A DNA stretch of 64,000 nucleotides, from assembly GCF_023283925.1 (NCBI RefSeq), contig NZ_JAKIKX010000004.1, forward strand, positions 124,001-188,000, written 5' to 3'. The position numbers were made by a program, and so were the translations under genes. Below are positions 34,578 to 44,480 of the stretch, piece after piece; position 1 is the stretch's first letter; each line of letters opens with the position of its first letter. The notes under the pieces are model-generated. The model saw only the letters and a program-made list of their open reading frames with translations, was not told the origin of the DNA and made no database searches. This stretch comes from Shewanella marisflavi. GTDB lineage: Bacteria > Pseudomonadota > Gammaproteobacteria > Enterobacterales > Shewanellaceae.

Positions 34578-34967
34578 TTATTTACACCCGCCTGGCTTAC
34601 AACCACCGCGACTGCCGCAGCCGCCACCAAGCGAGCCTCTTGCCTCAGGGGCCTCAAGCCATTCCGGTTCCGGGAATATAGGCCATTGAATTTTTTCTAC
34701 TTTCTTACCATGCATCCATATGTGCGCGCGATATTGATTAAGGCCGTCAGTACTAAATTCCAGCAAAAACTTTGCTTTCCAGGTCAAGCCGCTGCTGCCG
34801 CCTATGCTAGGACGGGCAGACTCCATGGCGATGGCCAGGAGTTGTACTCGCTGTTTTTTACATTCGCTGTTGGCAAAAAGGCGGCTTAGCTCTGCCATTT
34901 GTCTGAGTTGCCAGAAGAAAGCGGCAATGACCACCAAGGCGGCGATCATTAAAAAATCTGTCATCAT
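34578..34967 (-). CDS. DUF3301 family membrane-anchored protein with Cys/Gly-rich tail
   Basis: A 129-residue protein with one N-terminal transmembrane helix (FLMIAALVVIAAFFWQLRQM) and a soluble domain of the DUF3301 family (FLLEFSTDGLNQYRAHIWMHG). It ends in a striking GGGCGSRGGCKPGGCK tail with four Cys in 16 residues, suggestive of metal or redox binding. Function is unknown. The ATG overlaps the DUF3549 stop by 4 nt, so the pair is one transcription unit. Confidence 0.85.
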   Translation of the reverse strand: MMTDFLMIAALVVIAAFFWQLRQMAELSRLFANSECKKQRVQLLAIAMESARPSIGGSSGLTWKAKFLLEFSTDGLNQYRAHIWMHGKKVEKIQWPIFPEPEWLEAPEARGSLGGGCGSRGGCKPGGCK

Positions 34968-35977
34968 GCTTTGGTTACCTTAAAGAGTCCGCCGATGGCA
35001 TTGGCTAGGTTGGGACTACGCTCAGGATCTCTTAATGCCATCAAAAACTGAGTTCGTATTGCTGGAATAGCCACGATATCAGCAAAGATCTGATTAAAGA
35101 AGGCCTGTGGTTGTTTTGCTAAAGCTTCGAGATAGATCTTGCGAGTCTGATCGTCTTTTAATGCCGTCCAGTTTCTACCTGCGATGGTAACTAAAGCGAC
35201 GTCATCTAACGCCTCTTGATCATCTAAGTATTGAATTGCTTCTTGAGCCAATGCAGGCATAGAGGCTAAGGCGCGCAGATAATAGAGTCGATGTTCGCCG
35301 CTCGCCTGATAAAACTCACTAAGCAAGCGCTGAGCGAGGGGCTCGCTTAGCGTCAAATGTTCAAGCTGCTGACAGAGGGCAATTTTCACCTCAATGGCAC
35401 TGTGATCAAAGGCGCTGAGTAGCTGAGCGTCGTGGTCAAGTTGATTGGCACGCACGCAGATATCAGCCAGGCCCTGTAAACCGACATCTTGCCACCGCTC
35501 AGGGGAAACCTGTCTTGACAGATATTGGTAGGCAAATTCATATTGCGCCGAAGCTGGCAGTCCTAACTGCTTACGTACCAAGGCATTGAAGAGCGCCAGC
35601 TTTTCTGCATTGGGTTTGAAAGCAAAAGGGTGGTTAGCCAGCTTATCTTGTTGCTCCTGAGAAAGTGTCTGAGTCGGGTCGCTTCCAAGGGCTTCGAGTA
35701 CCATGCGAATAAATTGGGTTCTTGGTGCCGGTGACAGCAAGCCTCTCTCATCTAAAGGTAATTTGAGAAACCAGATGTAGTGTTGATTGGAGTTATCCCA
35801 GAAGACGATGGCAAACTGTGCGTGCCCCTGAATCGGTGACGGATATGGTGCTGCCAAGGCTTCTATCTGAGAGAAGGCCATCATGTCGATATGCTGCACC
35901 CGACGGCCCAGATCATAGACTTGGAATTGAGTATTTGCCGTGCTGAGAAATTGAGTAAGGGTCGTGATTTCAGTCAT
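34964..35977 (-). CDS. DUF3549 family protein
   Basis: A 337-residue soluble, largely helical protein matching DUF3549, a family of unknown function found in Shewanella, Vibrio and relatives. The N-terminal part (TQFQVYDLGRRVQHIDMM and FAIVFWDNSNQHYIWFLKLP) is the conserved core. The C-terminal half is repeat-like helical (HEAT-like in appearance). It is coupled to the DUF3301 gene and diverges from yqcC. Confidence 0.85.
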   Translation of the reverse strand: MTEITTLTQFLSTANTQFQVYDLGRRVQHIDMMAFSQIEALAAPYPSPIQGHAQFAIVFWDNSNQHYIWFLKLPLDERGLLSPAPRTQFIRMVLEALGSDPTQTLSQEQQDKLANHPFAFKPNAEKLALFNALVRKQLGLPASAQYEFAYQYLSRQVSPERWQDVGLQGLADICVRANQLDHDAQLLSAFDHSAIEVKIALCQQLEHLTLSEPLAQRLLSEFYQASGEHRLYYLRALASMPALAQEAIQYLDDQEALDDVALVTIAGRNWTALKDDQTRKIYLEALAKQPQAFFNQIFADIVAIPAIRTQFLMALRDPERSPNLANAIGGLFKVTKA

Positions 35978-36113
35978 TAGAATGCCGTTTGCTTACAGGG
36001 GACAGAATAAATGGCGCTTATTATAGGGAGAACTTAGGTGAGATGGTACAATTTCCCGAGAATTAGCCTGTGGTCACGCGGGCAAAATGGCGTTAATCAT
36101 TATAGAGGTGAGT

Positions 36114-36431
36114 GTGTCTCTCTACAGCGAAAAACAGTTATGGCTTATCGAGTCGGAGTTAAAGCGATTGGAGCTTTGGCAAGAGACGCCACCTTCGCCA
36201 GAGGCGATGGCGGATCCGACGCCATTTGCCTGTGAGACGATGGCCTTTGAGCAGTGGCTACAATTTATCTTCTTGCCAAAGATGAGGGCGCTCATTGCAG
36301 CGCGAAGTGCACTGCCCACTAAGATTGCACTGGGCCCAATGGCCGAGCATGTATGGCAAGGTAGGGCAGAGATGGCTACGTTAATTAACATTATTATTCA
36401 ATTAGATGAGCATTTGAGTGGATCCAATTAA
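36114..36431 (+). CDS. yqcC: YqcC family protein (DUF446)
   Basis: A small helical protein of about 105 residues of the YqcC/DUF446 family (ELKRLELWQ, PFACETMAFEQWLQFIFLPKM). Function is unknown. I prefer GTG 36114 because GAGG at 36104-36107 lies 6 nt upstream and it gives the usual family length; in-frame ATG 36087 would add nine residues. It overlaps truC by 14 nt. The yqcC-truC-yqcA order next to csrB is the same as in E. coli. Confidence 0.85.
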   Translation: MSLYSEKQLWLIESELKRLELWQETPPSPEAMADPTPFACETMAFEQWLQFIFLPKMRALIAARSALPTKIALGPMAEHVWQGRAEMATLINIIIQLDEHLSGSN

Positions 36432-37260
36432 CCCAGCAGATTCAGCATTAGCGGCGGCCGATAGGCCGGCCAGTACAGATGAAACGATAGCAGAGCAGGC
36501 TGCACCGAAGATTGAGATCCTCTACGAAGATGAGGACTTGGTGGTTATTCATAAGCCAGCAGGATTGTTGGTGCATCGCAGCTATCTTGCGCGGCGGGAG
36601 AAGTATTTTGCAATGCAGATGACCCGAGACATGGTGGGGTGTCATGTGTTTCCCGTCCATAGGCTAGACAGACCCACCTCCGGGGTACTCTTGTTTGCCA
36701 AGAGTAGTGAGATGGCGAATCAACTGTGCGAGCAATTCGCCACTAAATCAGTGGAAAAGCATTATCTAGCGCTTGTGAGGGGTAATATGCATACCGCTGG
36801 CCTGCTAGACTATCCGCTTAAACAGGAACTGGATGAGCTTGGCGATAAAGATGTCGACCCAAACAAGGCTGCCCAAGAGGCACAAACCAGTTATCGGCCC
36901 CTGCTTAACAGTGAGCTCCCTTACCCATCGGGGCGCTATGCTAGCAGTCGTTATGCTTTAGTGCATCTGACGCCGCATACTGGCCGTAAACATCAGCTTA
37001 GGCGGCATATGGCGCATTTACGCCATCCCATTATTGGTGACACCACCCATGGCGATGGTAAGCAGAATCGTTTTATGCGCGAGCATAGTGGCATTAATCG
37101 ACTGTGGCTGATCGCCAAGAAGCTAGCTTTTAACCATCCCAGAACAGGCGAACGTATCAGCGTTGAAACTGAGTTGGAAACCGAGTGGCTTGAATTGTTT
37201 GCGCTTTTAGGTTGGGATGAGACGGCGTTAAGCGGCGAACAAGCTCAGTTGATCTGTTAG
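36418..37260 (+). CDS. truC: TruC, tRNA pseudouridine(65) synthase
   Basis: A 280-residue RluA-family pseudouridine synthase. The catalytic Asp is in HRLDRPTSGVLLFAKS, and other motifs are VVIHKPAGLLVHRS and HTGRKHQLRRHMAHLRHPIIGD. TruC modifies U65 in the T arm of certain tRNAs. It begins with GTG 36418 inside the end of yqcC. The N-terminus is about 30 residues longer than the conserved core, so a later start is possible. A terminator follows at 37280. Confidence 0.93.
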   Translation: MDPINPADSALAAADRPASTDETIAEQAAPKIEILYEDEDLVVIHKPAGLLVHRSYLARREKYFAMQMTRDMVGCHVFPVHRLDRPTSGVLLFAKSSEMANQLCEQFATKSVEKHYLALVRGNMHTAGLLDYPLKQELDELGDKDVDPNKAAQEAQTSYRPLLNSELPYPSGRYASSRYALVHLTPHTGRKHQLRRHMAHLRHPIIGDTTHGDGKQNRFMREHSGINRLWLIAKKLAFNHPRTGERISVETELETEWLELFALLGWDETALSGEQAQLIC

Positions 37261-37279
37261 GCTCGATCTTCTTAACGTA

Positions 37280-37305
37280 AATGGCGCCAGAAGGCGCCAT
37301 TTTTT
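37280..37305 (+). terminator. Intrinsic terminator after truC
   Basis: ATGGCGCC-AGAA-GGCGCCAT stem followed by TTTTT (37301-37305). The next 290 nt to yqcA contain no convincing gene or strong promoter. Confidence 0.92.
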
Positions 37306-37596
37306 GCTATTTGGAGAGCACGCAGGCAGATGTTACCGCCTTAAGGGGCGTGACTCTATCCTCTGATGGATCAGTTTCTGAAGGGGGATGCGGGTTGAGA
37401 GAAAGGGATTGAACGGTTCGGAAATAACACATACGTCTGATGTGCGCGCTACGCTGAACATGCTTTAGATGTTTCTGTCGGCTCGAGTGTCGCATCTAAT
37501 TGATCCTTGAAACTCAATAACCTAGTGTAGCTATCAAGCTTTCAATAAAGTATGTTTAGAGTATAAGTAAATATTGGGCTGAGGGCTAAGTAAAAC

Positions 37597-38061
37597 ATGA
37601 GAAAAGTGAATCTGGTTTTTGGAACTGTTTATGGTAATGCGCAGTTTGTTGCTGAAACCCTGCAGGAGGAACTGAACGCTGCCGGTGTAGAAGTGACCTT
37701 GATGGCGCCAGAAACTCTAAATGGTTTTGTTCCTCCTCAAGAGGAGTTATTGCTGGTGGTGACCTCGACCACAGGCCAAGGCGATCTGCCCGATGATATT
37801 AGCCCTTGGTTTGAAACGTTAAGGGGTGAGGCGCCCTACCTGCCAAAGTTGCAATATGGTGTGGTGGCCTTAGGAGATTCGAGCTATGAAACCTTCTGCA
37901 ATGCCGGAATACGATTCGATGAACTGTTAGCTGAGCTAGGTGCAACCCGCATAGGTAAACTACTCAAAATTGATGCCTGCGAGACGATGGAGCCAGAGGT
38001 CGAAGCAAAAGCATGGTTGAAACAATGGACCCAACAAGTCAGCGACAGCAAGGCAGAGTAA
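37597..38061 (+). CDS. yqcA: YqcA, MioC-like flavodoxin
   Basis: A short-chain flavodoxin of 154 residues. The FMN phosphate loop is FGTVYGNAQFVAE, and the isoalloxazine loops are TSTTGQGDLPDD and ALGDSSYETFCNAG. It is probably an electron carrier in the cytoplasm; the partner is not evident. Its last 49 nt overlap the start of the PTS permease gene in another frame. It is the last member of the conserved yqcC-truC-yqcA group. Confidence 0.92.
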   Translation: MRKVNLVFGTVYGNAQFVAETLQEELNAAGVEVTLMAPETLNGFVPPQEELLLVVTSTTGQGDLPDDISPWFETLRGEAPYLPKLQYGVVALGDSSYETFCNAGIRFDELLAELGATRIGKLLKIDACETMEPEVEAKAWLKQWTQQVSDSKAE

Positions 38062-39485
38062 GCCGCATAAGTCGTCAATGGTTTAAGTTTGCCCAGCGGC
38101 TGAGTCAATCTCTGCTGCTGCCCATTGCTATCTTGCCCGCTGCTGGGGTGATGATTGGCCTGGCGACTAACCCTATCCCTTTTATCTCCGCCGATGTAGC
38201 CACCCTAATGTGGACCGTGGGCAATCTAATCTTTTCCATGATGCCCATGTTGTTTGCGGTAACCATCGCCATCGGGTTTTGCCGGGATCAGGGGATAGCC
38301 GCCTTTAGTGCCGTGTTTGGCTATGGCGTGTTTTTTTCCAGCCTATCGGCGCTGGCTAAGATCCATCAACTGCCGACAGAGGAGATATTGGGTCAAGCCA
38401 CCATAGATACTGGCATTGCAGGGGGCATGATTGTCGGTGCCTTTACCTGCCTTGCGGTCAAATACAGTGAGCGACTTCGTCTGCCTGCTGTGTTCTCCTT
38501 TTTCGAGGGGCATCGCTCGGCGCCGCTCCTTATGTTGCCTGTGGCAATGTCACTCGCCTACCTGTTTCTCTTGCTTTGGCCGCTTCTATCTCAGTGGATT
38601 GAGCAGATCTCTAATTGGACAGTTTATCAAGAGCCTGCTGCGGCATTTGCCGTCTATGGAACGGTTGAGCGTTTATTGATCCCCTTAGGATTACACCATA
38701 TCTGGAATGCGCCTTTTTACCTGGAAATGGGGCAGTACTTTAATGGCGATGAATGGGTTCGTGGTGAGGTGGCACGGTATCTGGCAGGCGATCCTATGGC
38801 GGGTAATCTCGCTGGTGGCTACCTGATTAAGATGTGGGGCTTGCCTGCGGCGGCGCTGGCGATCTGGCGCTGCGCCGACAAGCATGAACGCAATCGGGTG
38901 GCCGGCATTATGCTTTCTGCGGCAACGGCCTGCTGGCTAACCGGGGTGACTGAACCAGTCGAGTTTGCCTTTATGTTTGTCGCGCCCCTGCTATTTATTC
39001 TACATGCCTTGATGACAGGTATTGCCTACGCTATTACCATCTCATTGGATATCCACCACAGCGTGGTATTTTCCCATGGCTTAGTTGATTTCAGTCTATT
39101 GCTGGCTCAGTCAAGAAATGTAGAATGGTTTTTGATACTCGGGCCCCTCACCTCTGTGATCTATTACCTTGTCTTTCGCGCGTCGATATTGGCCTTTAAC
39201 CTGAAGACCCCAGGACGAATGGAGGCCGATAGCGGTCAGCGAGCAGGGCTTATCTCTATGATATCGGCCCTTGGCGGACAAGATAATATCCTTGAGTTGA
39301 CAGCTTGCCTTACCCGACTGCGCATCAGTGTTAAACGCGCTGAGCTTGTGGATAAGGCTCAGTTAAACAAGCTAGGTGCTAAAGGCGTAGTCTTGGTTGG
39401 TCATGGCGTGCAGTTGGTCTATGGCACTAAAGCAGAGAGTATCAGGCGTTTATTGCAGCGCTATTTAGACAGGCACAAATCGTGA
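38013..39485 (+). CDS. PTS permease, glucose/N-acetylglucosamine family IIBC
   Basis: A 490-residue phosphotransferase-system transporter. The IIC domain (about 20-390) has about eight to ten membrane segments and the conserved LIPLGLHHIWNAPFYLEMGQ and GVTEPVEFAFMFVAP (substrate region with Glu). The C-terminal IIB domain has the phospho-accepting Cys in LTACLTRLRISV (about 440). There is no IIA domain, so it relies on a separate IIA-Glc. The sugar (glucose, GlcNAc or a related sugar) cannot be fixed. ATG codons at 38013 and 38025 both lie inside yqcA, giving an unusual overlap of 37-49 nt; no good ribosome site is seen, so coupling to yqcA translation is likely. Confidence 0.9.
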   Translation: MVETMDPTSQRQQGRVSRISRQWFKFAQRLSQSLLLPIAILPAAGVMIGLATNPIPFISADVATLMWTVGNLIFSMMPMLFAVTIAIGFCRDQGIAAFSAVFGYGVFFSSLSALAKIHQLPTEEILGQATIDTGIAGGMIVGAFTCLAVKYSERLRLPAVFSFFEGHRSAPLLMLPVAMSLAYLFLLLWPLLSQWIEQISNWTVYQEPAAAFAVYGTVERLLIPLGLHHIWNAPFYLEMGQYFNGDEWVRGEVARYLAGDPMAGNLAGGYLIKMWGLPAAALAIWRCADKHERNRVAGIMLSAATACWLTGVTEPVEFAFMFVAPLLFILHALMTGIAYAITISLDIHHSVVFSHGLVDFSLLLAQSRNVEWFLILGPLTSVIYYLVFRASILAFNLKTPGRMEADSGQRAGLISMISALGGQDNILELTACLTRLRISVKRAELVDKAQLNKLGAKGVVLVGHGVQLVYGTKAESIRRLLQRYLDRHKS

Positions 39486-39510
39486 AAAATTGAAGATAGA
39501 GGTAGATAAA

Positions 39511-40344
39511 ATGCAGCAGAGAGTGTTAATCACAGATTGTGCCGATGCGCCAGGGCTTATCACTAAGATCACTGGTGTCTGTTATGCTCACGGGCTCAAT
39601 ATCGTTAAGAATAGTGAGTTTGTTGATAATGCCCAGGGGCGTTTTTTTATGCGCACCGAGTTGGAAGGGACCTTCGATGAAGCGCAATTTCTTGCCGATA
39701 TCGATGAGGTTCTGCCAGAGCAGCGACATCGAACCTTGGTGGCCAAGGGAACTAAACGTGTCGTGGTGATGGTAACCAAGGAAGCCCACTGTTTGGGGGA
39801 TATCCTGATGAAGGCCTATTATGGTGGCTTAGATGTGGAGATCGCGGCCATCGTAGGTAACTATGACACCTTGAAACCTTTAGCTGATAAGTTTGATGTG
39901 CCTTTCTATGACGTGTCCCATGAGGGGTTGACACGTCATGAGCATGAACAGGCGATGTTGACCATTATCAATCAATATCAACCAGATTATCTGGTATTGG
40001 CCAAGTTTATGAGGGTGTTAACCCCTGAGTTTGTCGAGCAGTATCCCAATCGCATCATCAATATTCATCACTCTTTCCTGCCCGCCTTTATCGGCGCGTC
40101 ACCTTATCGTCAAGCGTGGGAGCGCGGAGTGAAGATCATTGGCGCGACGGCCCATTTTGTGAATAACTGCCTCGATGAAGGGCCCATCATCAAGCAAGAT
40201 GTTATTCCTGTCGATCATAGTTATAGCGCCGAAGAGTTAGCCAAGTGTGGCCGAGATGTCGAAAAAAGCGTGCTTAGCAAGGCCTTACAATTGGTGCTTC
40301 AAGAAGATGTGATAGTTTATGGAAACAAAACCGTGGTGTTTTAG
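39511..40344 (+). CDS. purU: PurU, formyltetrahydrofolate deformylase
   Basis: About 277 residues. An N-terminal ACT domain (about 1-85) is followed by the formyltransferase fold with catalytic Asn/His in NIHHSFLPAFIGASPY and Asp in NCLDEGPII. It hydrolyses 10-formyl-THF to formate and THF, balancing one-carbon pools and feeding formate to PurT. ATG 39511 has GAGG at 39499-39502, 8 nt before, and is preferred over TTG 39490. It starts 25 nt after the PTS gene and is followed by a terminator. Confidence 0.95.
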   Translation: MQQRVLITDCADAPGLITKITGVCYAHGLNIVKNSEFVDNAQGRFFMRTELEGTFDEAQFLADIDEVLPEQRHRTLVAKGTKRVVVMVTKEAHCLGDILMKAYYGGLDVEIAAIVGNYDTLKPLADKFDVPFYDVSHEGLTRHEHEQAMLTIINQYQPDYLVLAKFMRVLTPEFVEQYPNRIINIHHSFLPAFIGASPYRQAWERGVKIIGATAHFVNNCLDEGPIIKQDVIPVDHSYSAEELAKCGRDVEKSVLSKALQLVLQEDVIVYGNKTVVF

Positions 40345-40370
40345 TTTCTGAAGCAAGAAAAGAAGCAATA

Positions 40371-40396
40371 AAAAAGAGCCTTAAGGCTCTTTTTTT
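40371..40396 (+). terminator. Bidirectional intrinsic terminator between purU and the DUF3718 gene
   Basis: AAAAAGAGCC-TTAA-GGCTCTTTTTTT, symmetric, so it can serve both convergent genes. Confidence 0.92.
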
Positions 40397-40412
40397 ACGC
40401 TAAATGATAGGC

Positions 40413-40757
40413 TTAGTAGTTAACCGCTAGAATCTGATCGTCACCATAATTCATAGTGATATCTTTAATGGTTACCGTACCTAAGGTGTAACGTTCAATC
40501 TTGGCTGCGGTGCGATCAGCGCCGTTGCTCAGGGCAAACTGGTGGAAGCTCTGATCGTTACAAACCAGGCGTGGGAAGACGCGTTGCTTATTGATACGGT
40601 ACTCTTTCAGTGTGCCGTTAAATTCAATCATGCTGTTACTTGCGCCAGCTTTGCAGACTGCAACTAAGGTTTTTTCCATCTGAGGCGACATGGCGGCTTG
40701 TGTAGAGAAGGCCAGTGGGGCTAAGGCGATGGTGGCAATCGTTAGTAACTTTCTCAT
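40413..40757 (-). CDS. DUF3718 family secreted protein
   Basis: A 114-residue protein with a signal peptide (LLTIATIALAPLAFSTQAA) and a mature part matching DUF3718, a family of small exported proteins in Shewanella and Vibrio. Two Cys (LVAVCKAG and RLVCNDQ) probably form a disulfide in the periplasm. Function is unknown. It is monocistronic, with a shared terminator at 40371. Confidence 0.85.
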   Translation of the reverse strand: MRKLLTIATIALAPLAFSTQAAMSPQMEKTLVAVCKAGASNSMIEFNGTLKEYRINKQRVFPRLVCNDQSFHQFALSNGADRTAAKIERYTLGTVTIKDITMNYGDDQILAVNY

Positions 40758-40917
40758 TTCGTGCTCCTAGCATATTTTCGTTGGGATCGAGTATGAGTAA
40801 AGCGCGTTATTAAATGAAAAGCTGTTATCCATTTGTCGCGAAATGTATCGGTATGTGAGGAGTGGATCGGCATGTGTCTAGGAGTAACAGAATATGTCTG
40901 CATACCTCTTTAGGTAT

Positions 40918-40945
40918 AAAAAAGCCAGGTGGATACCTGGCTTTT
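40918..40945 (-). terminator. Intrinsic terminator of dapD
   Basis: On the minus strand GCCAGGT-ATCC-ACCTGGC is followed by TTTTTT, 20 nt after the dapD stop. Confidence 0.92.
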
Positions 40946-40965
40946 ACGTTTATTGACTGCGGAGA

Positions 40966-41790
40966 TTAGTCGACAATACGCAGTAGTTCGTTGATACCGA
41001 CCTTGCCACGTGTCTTAGCATCGACCTTTTTAACGATGATCGCAGCGTATAAGCTGTAAGTTCCGCACTTAGAAGGCAGGTTACCTGACACGACTACAGA
41101 GCCCGCAGGAACACGGCCATAATGAACTTCACCAGTTTCACGGTCGAAGATACGGGTGCTTTGACCAATATAAACACCCATTGAAATAACTGAACCCTCT
41201 TCGACGATAACGCCTTCGACGATCTCAGAGCGCGCACCAATAAAACAGTTATCTTCGATGATGGTTGGGCCGGCTTGCAGCGGCTCTAAAACGCCACCGA
41301 TACCCACACCACCAGAAAGATGCACGTTTTTACCTATCTGTGCACATGAGCCGACGGTAGCCCAGGTATCGACCATAGTGCCTTCGTCAACATAGGCGCC
41401 TAGGTTCACGTAAGAGGGCATAAGGACAGTATTTTTACCGATAAAAGAACCCTTACGCACGGCGGCTGGCGGAACCACGCGAATCGCTTCCTGTTTGAAG
41501 CGGGCTTCATCATAGTCGGCAAACTTCATCGGTACTTTATCGAAGTATTTGGTTTCAGCACCATCGATCACTTGGTTGTCGAAGATACGGAAAGAGAGCA
41601 GTACCGCTTTTTTGAGCCACTGGTGTACATGCCACTGACCGTCAATTTTTTCAGCGACGCGTGCTTCACCTGTATCAAGCAGGCTGATGGCTTTTTCAAC
41701 GTCGGCGCGAACACTTGGTTCAACCGTGCTAGGGGTAATCTCTGCGCGAGCTTCAAAAGCTGCTTCTATACGTTGGCGTAAAGCCTCCAT
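40966..41790 (-). CDS. dapD: DapD, tetrahydrodipicolinate N-succinyltransferase
   Basis: A 274-residue left-handed beta-helix acyltransferase. Hexapeptide repeats run from about residue 100 to 240 ([38 protein letters not shown]). It succinylates tetrahydrodipicolinate in the lysine/diaminopimelate route for lysine and peptidoglycan. The C-terminus [14 protein letters not shown] is family-typical. It lies 36 nt downstream of glnD on the same strand, as in E. coli. Confidence 0.97.
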   Translation of the reverse strand: MEALRQRIEAAFEARAEITPSTVEPSVRADVEKAISLLDTGEARVAEKIDGQWHVHQWLKKAVLLSFRIFDNQVIDGAETKYFDKVPMKFADYDEARFKQEAIRVVPPAAVRKGSFIGKNTVLMPSYVNLGAYVDEGTMVDTWATVGSCAQIGKNVHLSGGVGIGGVLEPLQAGPTIIEDNCFIGARSEIVEGVIVEEGSVISMGVYIGQSTRIFDRETGEVHYGRVPAGSVVVSGNLPSKCGTYSLYAAIIVKKVDAKTRGKVGINELLRIVD

Positions 41791-41825
41791 TAACGTCTCC
41801 CAATTATCATGAAATAGTTTGTTAA

Positions 41826-44399
41826 TTAAACATGGTTTTGCGTATCGAGCGCCTTGACCAGTGCCTCACTGAGCGCCTCTTGTTGTGTCTCGTTCAGTTG
41901 CTGCCCATCGTCCGTTTGCAACATAAAGAAGTCTTCGGCGCGCTCACCTATGGTGGTGATCTTTGCCGCCAGCAAGGTAATCTGACAACGATAGAAGATA
42001 TCCCCCACCTTAGCCAGTAGGCCAGGGCTGTCTAGGGCGATCAGCTCCATCATGCTGGTGCCTTGCTTGCGTGCGGGTAAGAAGCTGACCTGAGTCGGCA
42101 CCCTGAAAGGCTTCATCTTACGGGGAAGCTTCTTAAACTTAGGCAGTTTTGCCGTATCACTGCTCAATGCTTTAACCAAGGCCTTTTTCAGTCCGTGGAT
42201 ACGCGAAATCTGCGACACCGGGCTGCCATCTTGCTCTAAAATGACGAAAGAATCCAGTGCATAGCCATCTTTTGAGTTCATAATACTGGCGTCATGAACA
42301 TTGATATTCTTGTTATCTAATACCGCCATCACTGTGGCGAACAGCTTGGGTTTATCTGGGCTGTAGATAAAGAGCTCGGTACCGCCCCGTGTGGTGTGTT
42401 TCGAGATTAAGACCAAGGCCTCGTCATGTTTATGTTTTAAGATGGCTTCGGCGTGCCAGGCGACCTGATTGGGCTGGTGGCGCAAGAAGTAATCGGCCTT
42501 GAATCGCTGCCAAAGAGTATCCAGGCTTTTTTCCTTGATACCGCGGCGTAGCAGTTCTTTTTTCGCCTTGGCTTGGTGCTCCCGCACGCGGGCGCGAATA
42601 TCCACCGGTTTCTCTTTACCTCTTGCCAGTACCCTTTGGGTGGAGAAATAGAGATCCCTCAGCAGTGAGCCTTTCCAGTTGTTCCAAGTCTTTTCGTTGG
42701 TCGCGCAGATATCGGCCACGGTCAGGCAGTAAAGATAACTCAGGTGCACGGCGTCGCGCACGCGATCGGCAAATTCGGCGACCACATCGGGATCGGAAAT
42801 ATCCCGTCGCTGGGCGGTGACCGACATCACCAGATGATTTTCGACCAGCCAGCTCACCAGACGGCCATCGTGTTTGTTCAGTCCATGCAGATCGCAAAAG
42901 TCTTGGGCATCGACGGCGCCGAGCTTACTGTGATCGCCACCGCGTCCTTTGCCTATGTCGTGGAAAATGGCGGCGAGCACCAGAAGACCCTTTTTAGGCA
43001 GCTGGTTGATCAATATCGACCCGAGGGGGAACTCATCTTTTTGCTCGGTTTGTGAGAAGCGCTCGATATTGAGCATCAGCCTGTGGGTATGCTCATCGAC
43101 GGTATAGGCGTGGAAGAGGTCAAACTGCATCTGGCCTTCGATATTGCGCCAAGCGGGCAAGTACGCCGATAAGATACCATGACGGTGCATCAGTGAGAGT
43201 GAGGCAATGCCTCGTGGATGGCGCAGGATTTCCAGAAACACCTTGCGACAGGCCTCGTTGTCCATCAAGGGCTCGGTCAGTGCACGTCTGGCGCGTCTTA
43301 GGCTGCGCAAAGTAGGGGCGTAGATCCCTTTAATGTTAGAGTTACGCGCCACATGTAAAAACACCCGCATGATCTCTACAGGATCGCTGAACAGGTCTGT
43401 CTGAAGCGATTCGATAAAACCGCCGCGACGTTGGTACTGATCATCGATGGGCTGGATCTTAAGCTCTTTGGTGTGCCCCAAGGTGGCGCGCTTAAACAGC
43501 TGCAGCAACATCTGGTTTAGCTCCATCACCCGGCGCACTGTGCGGTAATAGCGCTTCATCATCTGTTCGACGGCTAGCTGGGTTTCATCTTTGTAGCCGA
43601 GTAACTCTGCGACCTGGCGCTGCAGGTCGAACAGCAAGCGGTTTTCATCGCGACCCGAAATCAGGTGCAGGGCAAAGCGCAGTTGCCACAGATAACCTTG
43701 ACACTCTAGCAGCTCTTCAAGCTCGTCTTGCTCCAGAAAACCATGAGCGACCAGCTCTTCGGCGCAACTGGCGTCAAAATAGCGCATGGCGACCCAGGTG
43801 ATAGTTTGAATATCTCTTAATCCGCCTGGACAAGATTTGAGATTGGGCTCTAGGTCGAAGGCGCTGGCCTTGGCATGACGGGTCACCTGCTCATCGCGTT
43901 TGGCGACAAAAAATTCGCTGGCCGGCCAGAAATCCTGGGCGCGCACCATGTCATACAGGGTATTGAACATGGCTTGAGGGCCACAGAGTAACCTGGCTTC
44001 GAGTAGGTTAGTGGCGATGGTGATATCGTCTTTGCCTTGGGCTATGGTCTCATCCAGCGTTCTGACACTATGGCCGACCTCGAGTCCAGCATCCCAGAGG
44101 AAGGCGATAAACTGGCTCAGTTTTCCTTCATCAGAGGTGCTAAGGTTTGCTTGGATCAGAAAGAGTAGATCGACGTCTGACTGAGGGTGCAGCTCGCCCC
44201 GGCCATAGCCGCCAACGGCAATTAAGGCAACGGGGGAGGTATCGAGTTGATGAGCTTGCCACTGCTCAATTAGCAGTTCATCGACGAAGCGGCAGCGTTG
44301 ATTCACCAAAGCAGTGACGGATTCGCCAGCACTGAAACGTTCGAGTAGTTCTTGATTTTGTTGTTTTAAGGCGTTTTTTGCTGTTAGCGCTGTGTTCAT
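41826..44399 (-). CDS. glnD: GlnD, bifunctional uridylyltransferase / uridylyl-removing enzyme
   Basis: An 857-residue nitrogen sensor that uridylylates and deuridylylates PII proteins according to glutamine. The N-terminal nucleotidyltransferase domain has [19 protein letters not shown] (about 64-82). The HD domain for uridylyl removal has [19 protein letters not shown] (about 470). Two C-terminal ACT domains, about 680-850, bind glutamine ([18 protein letters not shown] and [19 protein letters not shown]). It lies between map and dapD, all on the minus strand. Confidence 0.97.
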   Translation of the reverse strand: MNTALTAKNALKQQNQELLERFSAGESVTALVNQRCRFVDELLIEQWQAHQLDTSPVALIAVGGYGRGELHPQSDVDLLFLIQANLSTSDEGKLSQFIAFLWDAGLEVGHSVRTLDETIAQGKDDITIATNLLEARLLCGPQAMFNTLYDMVRAQDFWPASEFFVAKRDEQVTRHAKASAFDLEPNLKSCPGGLRDIQTITWVAMRYFDASCAEELVAHGFLEQDELEELLECQGYLWQLRFALHLISGRDENRLLFDLQRQVAELLGYKDETQLAVEQMMKRYYRTVRRVMELNQMLLQLFKRATLGHTKELKIQPIDDQYQRRGGFIESLQTDLFSDPVEIMRVFLHVARNSNIKGIYAPTLRSLRRARRALTEPLMDNEACRKVFLEILRHPRGIASLSLMHRHGILSAYLPAWRNIEGQMQFDLFHAYTVDEHTHRLMLNIERFSQTEQKDEFPLGSILINQLPKKGLLVLAAIFHDIGKGRGGDHSKLGAVDAQDFCDLHGLNKHDGRLVSWLVENHLVMSVTAQRRDISDPDVVAEFADRVRDAVHLSYLYCLTVADICATNEKTWNNWKGSLLRDLYFSTQRVLARGKEKPVDIRARVREHQAKAKKELLRRGIKEKSLDTLWQRFKADYFLRHQPNQVAWHAEAILKHKHDEALVLISKHTTRGGTELFIYSPDKPKLFATVMAVLDNKNINVHDASIMNSKDGYALDSFVILEQDGSPVSQISRIHGLKKALVKALSSDTAKLPKFKKLPRKMKPFRVPTQVSFLPARKQGTSMMELIALDSPGLLAKVGDIFYRCQITLLAAKITTIGERAEDFFMLQTDDGQQLNETQQEALSEALVKALDTQNHV

Positions 44400-44423
44400 T
44401 GCAGTCCTTAACCTGAGAGCAAG

Positions 44424-44449
44424 AATAGCAGGCCGAGCAGCCTGCTATT
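44424..44449. other. Perfect hairpin between map and glnD
   Basis: AATAGCAGGC (44424-44433) and GCCTGCTATT (44440-44449) form a 10-bp perfect stem with a CGAGCA loop. On the minus strand it lacks a T run (ATTCTTGCTC follows), so it may be an attenuator, processing site or transcript-stabilising hairpin; it is not a standard terminator. Confidence 0.6.
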
Positions 44450-44480
44450 CGAGTAAACCACAATTTAGCCTAGGGTGCGA

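Noticed and set aside
37307..37495. A 62-codon minus-strand frame after truC
   Set aside because: No ribosome site, no recognisable protein, and unusual composition; it is probably chance in a short intergenic gap.
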